Source: RGIG6353 sp964650465 (lineage in GTDB: Bacteria; Bacillota; Clostridia; Oscillospirales; SIG627). From it: a DNA stretch of 7,410 nucleotides. Shown here one piece after another: positions 5,220 to 7,410 of the stretch. The translations under genes and the position numbers were made by a program. Location of the stretch: NCBI GenBank assembly GCA_964650465.1, contig CAZYTA010000073.1, forward strand, positions 1-7,410, given 5' to 3'. Within the stretch, counting starts at the first letter, position 1. Each line of letters starts with the position of its first letter. The notes below the pieces were generated by a model that was not told the origin of the DNA, searched no databases, and was given only the letters and a program-made list of their open reading frames with translations.

Positions 5220-6122
5220 CTATTTGCTTTCTATATATTTTACCGCTGCCAATGCCGCAACAGCGCCGTCTGCGGCTGCTGTGGAAATCTGGCGAATTTG
5301 TTTTGTGCGGCAGTCACCTGCCACAAAAACGCCATCTGTATCGGTGGTACAGCCCTCGTCGGCAACAATATATCCCCATTTATCAAGAGCAGTTACATTT
5401 TCAAATTGTTTTGTAGCAGGTGAAAGTCCGATTGCAACGAACATTCCGTCTGCCTTAAGTATACGCTCGCCTGCTTCGCCCTTGATTATAATTCCTTCGA
5501 AGCTGTCTTCTCCAAGCACCCTTTCAACGGTGTGTGAAAGAATTATCTCGATATTATCCTTCTTTTCCACAAGCTCTGCAAGTCTGCCCTCGCCTGTGAG
5601 AAAGGCAAGATTCTGAACAATGGTTACCTTTTTGCATATTTCGGACAGAGAAAGAGCTTCCTGAAGTGCGCTGTTACCTCCTCCGATAACTGCTACCTCT
5701 TTATCGGTGTAAAAAGCGCCGTCGCAGACAGCACAGAAGGAAATACCCTCTCCGATAAATTTTTCTTCGCCTTCAACGCCAAGTCTGCGGTGCTGTGCAC
5801 CTGTGGCTATGATGACTGTCTTTGCCTGATGCTCTCCCATATCGGTAACAACTGTTTTACATCCGTTGCCGTTCTTTATTTCATATACCTCTTCGACTTC
5901 AACGTCTGCACCCTGGAAAAGAGCCTGCTCTACCATTTTGTCCGCAAGCTCGTTTCCCGAAACCTGAGTCATGCCGGGGTAGTTTTCTATCTTGGGGCTG
6001 AAGGTCACCTGCCCTCCGAAGGCACCCTTTTCCAAAATGAGTACAGTCTTTCCCGCTCTCAGTCCGTAGACTGCGGCAGTAAGTCCCGCGGGACCGGCTC
6101 CTACAACTATTATATCATGCAT
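5220..6122 (-). CDS. Thioredoxin-reductase-like flavoprotein (TrxB family) lacking the NADPH HRRxxxR motif
   Basis: FAD-dependent pyridine nucleotide-disulfide oxidoreductase of 300 residues, of low-molecular-weight thioredoxin reductase layout. FAD-binding GAGPAG is at 8-13, ATGAQHRRLGVEGE at 106-119, redox-active CAVCDG at 130-135 (Cys130, Cys133), second Rossmann GGGNSA at 147-152, and the C-terminal FAD motif FVAGDCR at 266-272. Classic NADPH enzymes have HRRxxxR after the second Rossmann strand; here that place reads VQNLAFLTGEG (169-179), so the cofactor may be NADH, or another electron donor as in the ferredoxin-linked clostridial flavoproteins. The redox Cys pair predicts disulfide reduction. 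The ATG at 6122 has AAGGAG at 6132-6137; the open frame up to 6212 runs through repeats and is rejected. It lies directly downstream of an NrdD with a fused redoxin, its plausible client. I withhold trxB because electron donor and substrate are unproven. Confidence 0.88.
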   Translation of the reverse strand: MHDIIVVGAGPAGLTAAVYGLRAGKTVLILEKGAFGGQVTFSPKIENYPGMTQVSGNELADKMVEQALFQGADVEVEEVYEIKNGNGCKTVVTDMGEHQAKTVIIATGAQHRRLGVEGEEKFIGEGISFCAVCDGAFYTDKEVAVIGGGNSALQEALSLSEICKKVTIVQNLAFLTGEGRLAELVEKKDNIEIILSHTVERVLGEDSFEGIIIKGEAGERILKADGMFVAIGLSPATKQFENVTALDKWGYIVADEGCTTDTDGVFVAGDCRTKQIRQISTAAADGAVAALAAVKYIESK

Positions 6123-6140
6123 AGTACATTTCTCCTTAAT

Positions 6141-6272
6141 GTAATTGAGAATTGAAAATTGAGAATTAAGGTAGAAAACCTGTCGGTTTTCATCAATTAA
6201 TTTGCGAATCAAATTTTCCTTAACTCGCCCAAGAAGGCGAATTTCATTTCATAACAGCTTCACTGTTATGAA
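6141..6272 (-). repeat. String of small hairpins and AT-rich tandem repeat before the trxB-like gene
   Basis: The 184-bp nrdD-trxB spacer is almost wholly structured. In minus-strand order after the nrdD terminator: TTTCATAACAG/CTGTTATGAAA (11 bp, 6247-6273, touching the terminator); TCGCC/GGCGA near 6223-6241; AATTTG/CAAATT near 6199-6216; GAAAACC-GACA-GGTTTTC (6174-6191). Then comes an imperfect repeat of AATTCTC/AATTTTC units joined by CAATT (about 6143-6166), ending just before AAGGAG. No protein-coding logic is visible. Such modular intergenic repeats, with short stems joined by AT-rich linkers, are familiar from Oscillospiraceae-type genomes as I recall them, which I cannot verify here. 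I see no convincing promoter for the trxB-like gene inside it. Confidence 0.55.
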
Positions 6273-6299
6273 ACAAAGAGGACTTTTGGTCCTCTTTGT
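6273..6299 (-). terminator. Probable terminator after nrdD
   Basis: Perfect 11-bp inverted repeat ACAAAGAGGAC/GTCCTCTTTGT with a 5-base loop, starting 8 bases after the nrdD stop. On the minus strand the stem runs into TTTGTTTCAT, an interrupted U-rich tail, so termination may be incomplete and some read-through into the trxB-like gene is likely. Confidence 0.6.
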
Positions 6300-6306
6300 C
6301 AAAACT

Positions 6307-7410
6307 TTAGTTCTGTGAATTGATAAATGCCTTTATTTCCTGTACGCCTGCGTACTTTTCATAGCTTTCGCCGTCTGTAACGATAAGGGTGGGAGCCATC
6401 TTCAGGTCAAAGGACTTCGCAAGCTCAAGGTTTTCGTCGACGATAAGCTTTTCAACAGAAATTCCTGCCTTGTCAAGAAGAGACATTGCTATCTTGCAGT
6501 TGGGACATGTTCTTGTAGCAAAGAGCATTACCTGCTTCTGGGCAACAGCAACAGTTGTGTTTGCCTCGGGCTGAAGCTCAAGAACTGTTCCGTCGGGAGC
6601 GCCGCTTCTCTTGCATACAGAGGTTGCAAGTACATATTCTTTTCTGTCCTTGTATTCTTTGCTCTTACCTGTGTTCCAGTTCTGTACAGGACGGTAGTAA
6701 CCTGTGATACGGCTGTATACTTCGGTCTTTTCACCGCACTTTTCACACTCGAAATGCTCACCTGCGATATATCCGTGATTCTTACATACGGAATATGTGG
6801 GAGAAAGTGTATAATAGGGAAGTCTGTAGTTTTCGGCTATCTTGCGTACAATACTTGCCGCTGCCTTCCAGTCGGGAAGCTTTTCACCAAGGAATGTGTG
6901 GAACACTGTACCGGATGTGTAGAGTGTCTGAAGCTCGTCCTGAATTTCGAGTGCTTCAAATACATCATCTGTAAAGCTTACGGGAAGGTGTGAGGAGTTG
7001 GTGTAATAAGGTGTGTTCTCGTCCTCGCTTGCAGTGATAATTTCGGGATAACGTGCAAGGTCGTGCTTTGCAAGACGGTAAGAGGTGGATTCGGCGGGAG
7101 TTGCTTCAAGGTTGTAAAGGTCGCCGTACATTTCCTGATAGTCGGAAAGTCTCTCTCTCATGTGATTGAGAACGTCCTTTGTAAACTGCTGTGCACCCTC
7201 GTCGGTAAGGTTTTTACCTATCCAACGTGCGTTGAGACAAGCCTCATTCATACCTACAAGACCGATTGTTGAGAAGTGGTTGTTGAAGGTGCCGAGATAT
7301 CTCTTTGTATAGGGATAAAGTCCCTCATCAAGAAGCTTGGTGATAACGTTTCTCTTTACCTTCAGTGAACGTGCCGAGATATCCATCATCTTGTCAAGTC
7401 TCTTGTAGAA
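6307..7410 (-). CDS. nrdD: Anaerobic (class III) ribonucleoside-triphosphate reductase, C-terminal part, with fused redoxin domain
   Basis: The reading frame is open to the right edge, so the N-terminal part lies outside; 367 residues are visible (numbered from the edge). Class III reductases convert ribonucleotides to deoxyribonucleotides without oxygen, using a glycyl radical made by the activase NrdG. Seen here: FYKRLDKMMDISARSLKVKR at the edge, GLVGMNEACLNARW, TNSSHLPV, a zinc site C-x2-H-x9-C-x2-C (Cys209, His212, Cys222, Cys225), and the radical loop RITGYYRPVQNWN with Gly237 (codon 6700-6702). Most NrdD proteins end a few tens of residues later. This one goes on through a linker of about 55 residues into a glutaredoxin/thioredoxin-like domain (about 295-367) with CPNC at 302-305 and cis-proline APT at 339-341. 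It could supply the reducing equivalents of each catalytic cycle internally. No nrdG is in the window. The trxB-like reductase follows. Confidence 0.95.
   Translation of the reverse strand, partial: FYKRLDKMMDISARSLKVKRNVITKLLDEGLYPYTKRYLGTFNNHFSTIGLVGMNEACLNARWIGKNLTDEGAQQFTKDVLNHMRERLSDYQEMYGDLYNLEATPAESTSYRLAKHDLARYPEIITASEDENTPYYTNSSHLPVSFTDDVFEALEIQDELQTLYTSGTVFHTFLGEKLPDWKAAASIVRKIAENYRLPYYTLSPTYSVCKNHGYIAGEHFECEKCGEKTEVYSRITGYYRPVQNWNTGKSKEYKDRKEYVLATSVCKRSGAPDGTVLELQPEANTTVAVAQKQVMLFATRTCPNCKIAMSLLDKAGISVEKLIVDENLELAKSFDLKMAPTLIVTDGESYEKYAGVQEIKAFINSQN

Noticed and set aside
6123..6212. 30-codon upstream extension of the trxB-like frame
   Set aside because: It reads through hairpins and AT-rich repeats, while the ATG at 6122 has a good AAGGAG and begins the FAD-binding strand directly.
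7387..7389. ATG at 7389 as the nrdD start
   Set aside because: The frame continues with FYKRLDK to the window edge, matching NrdD interior sequence, and the visible part lacks the ATP-cone and most of the catalytic barrel. The gene is cut by the window.
1..7410. CRISPR array, transposase, integrase, tRNA, rRNA or tmRNA
   Set aside because: No spaced repeat array, no mobile-element protein motifs and no tRNA- or rRNA-like conserved segments were seen on either strand.

Overview
The window reads as chromosomal DNA of a low-to-moderate GC Firmicute of class Clostridia, probably near the Oscillospiraceae/Ruminococcaceae. The evidence is the rplU-prp-rpmA-obg order, an L27 with the Firmicute-type cleavable N-terminus (LQFF/AHKKG) next to its protease Prp, an oxygen-sensitive class III ribonucleotide reductase, the trmN6-rsmI pairing, AAGGAG-type ribosome binding sites, and near-consensus TTGACA-N17-TATAAT promoters. 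The family-level placement is inference. All eight genes lie on the minus strand, so they are described from right to left.

Right end (7410-6123): the C-terminal 367 residues of an anaerobic ribonucleotide reductase (NrdD). It carries the zinc site and the glycyl-radical glycine and, unusually, a fused CPNC glutaredoxin/thioredoxin-like domain. A spacer made of back-to-back hairpins follows. Next (6122-5220) comes a thioredoxin-reductase-like flavoprotein with a CAVCDG redox centre but no HRRxxxR NADPH signature. The two genes look like a redox pair: flavoprotein to fused redoxin to NrdD. A terminator (5081-5108) closes this unit.

Middle (5072-2671): a near-perfect promoter drives smpB (trans-translation factor). 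A 250-bp hairpin-rich spacer follows, then trmN6 (tRNA1(Val) A37 methyltransferase-like) and rsmI (16S rRNA C1402 2'-O-methyltransferase), probably one RNA-modification operon. A 23-bp direct repeat, which could encode a 12-13 residue peptide, lies on each side of smpB.

Left (2645-51): a strong promoter, an L21-leader-like hairpin, then rplU (GTG start), prp and rpmA, with overlapping or nearly touching ends. A strong intrinsic terminator ends this ribosomal operon. obg follows as a separate unit after a 277-bp intergenic region with its own candidate promoter. At the extreme left, a plus-strand terminator overlaps the obg stop codon, which suggests a converging transcript from outside the window.

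Most of the window is core translation and ribosome-assembly housekeeping. The points of interest are the NrdD-redoxin fusion with its neighbouring atypical reductase, the modular hairpin spacers, and the short repeated micro-ORF around smpB. I see no mobile element genes, CRISPR arrays, tRNAs or rRNAs.
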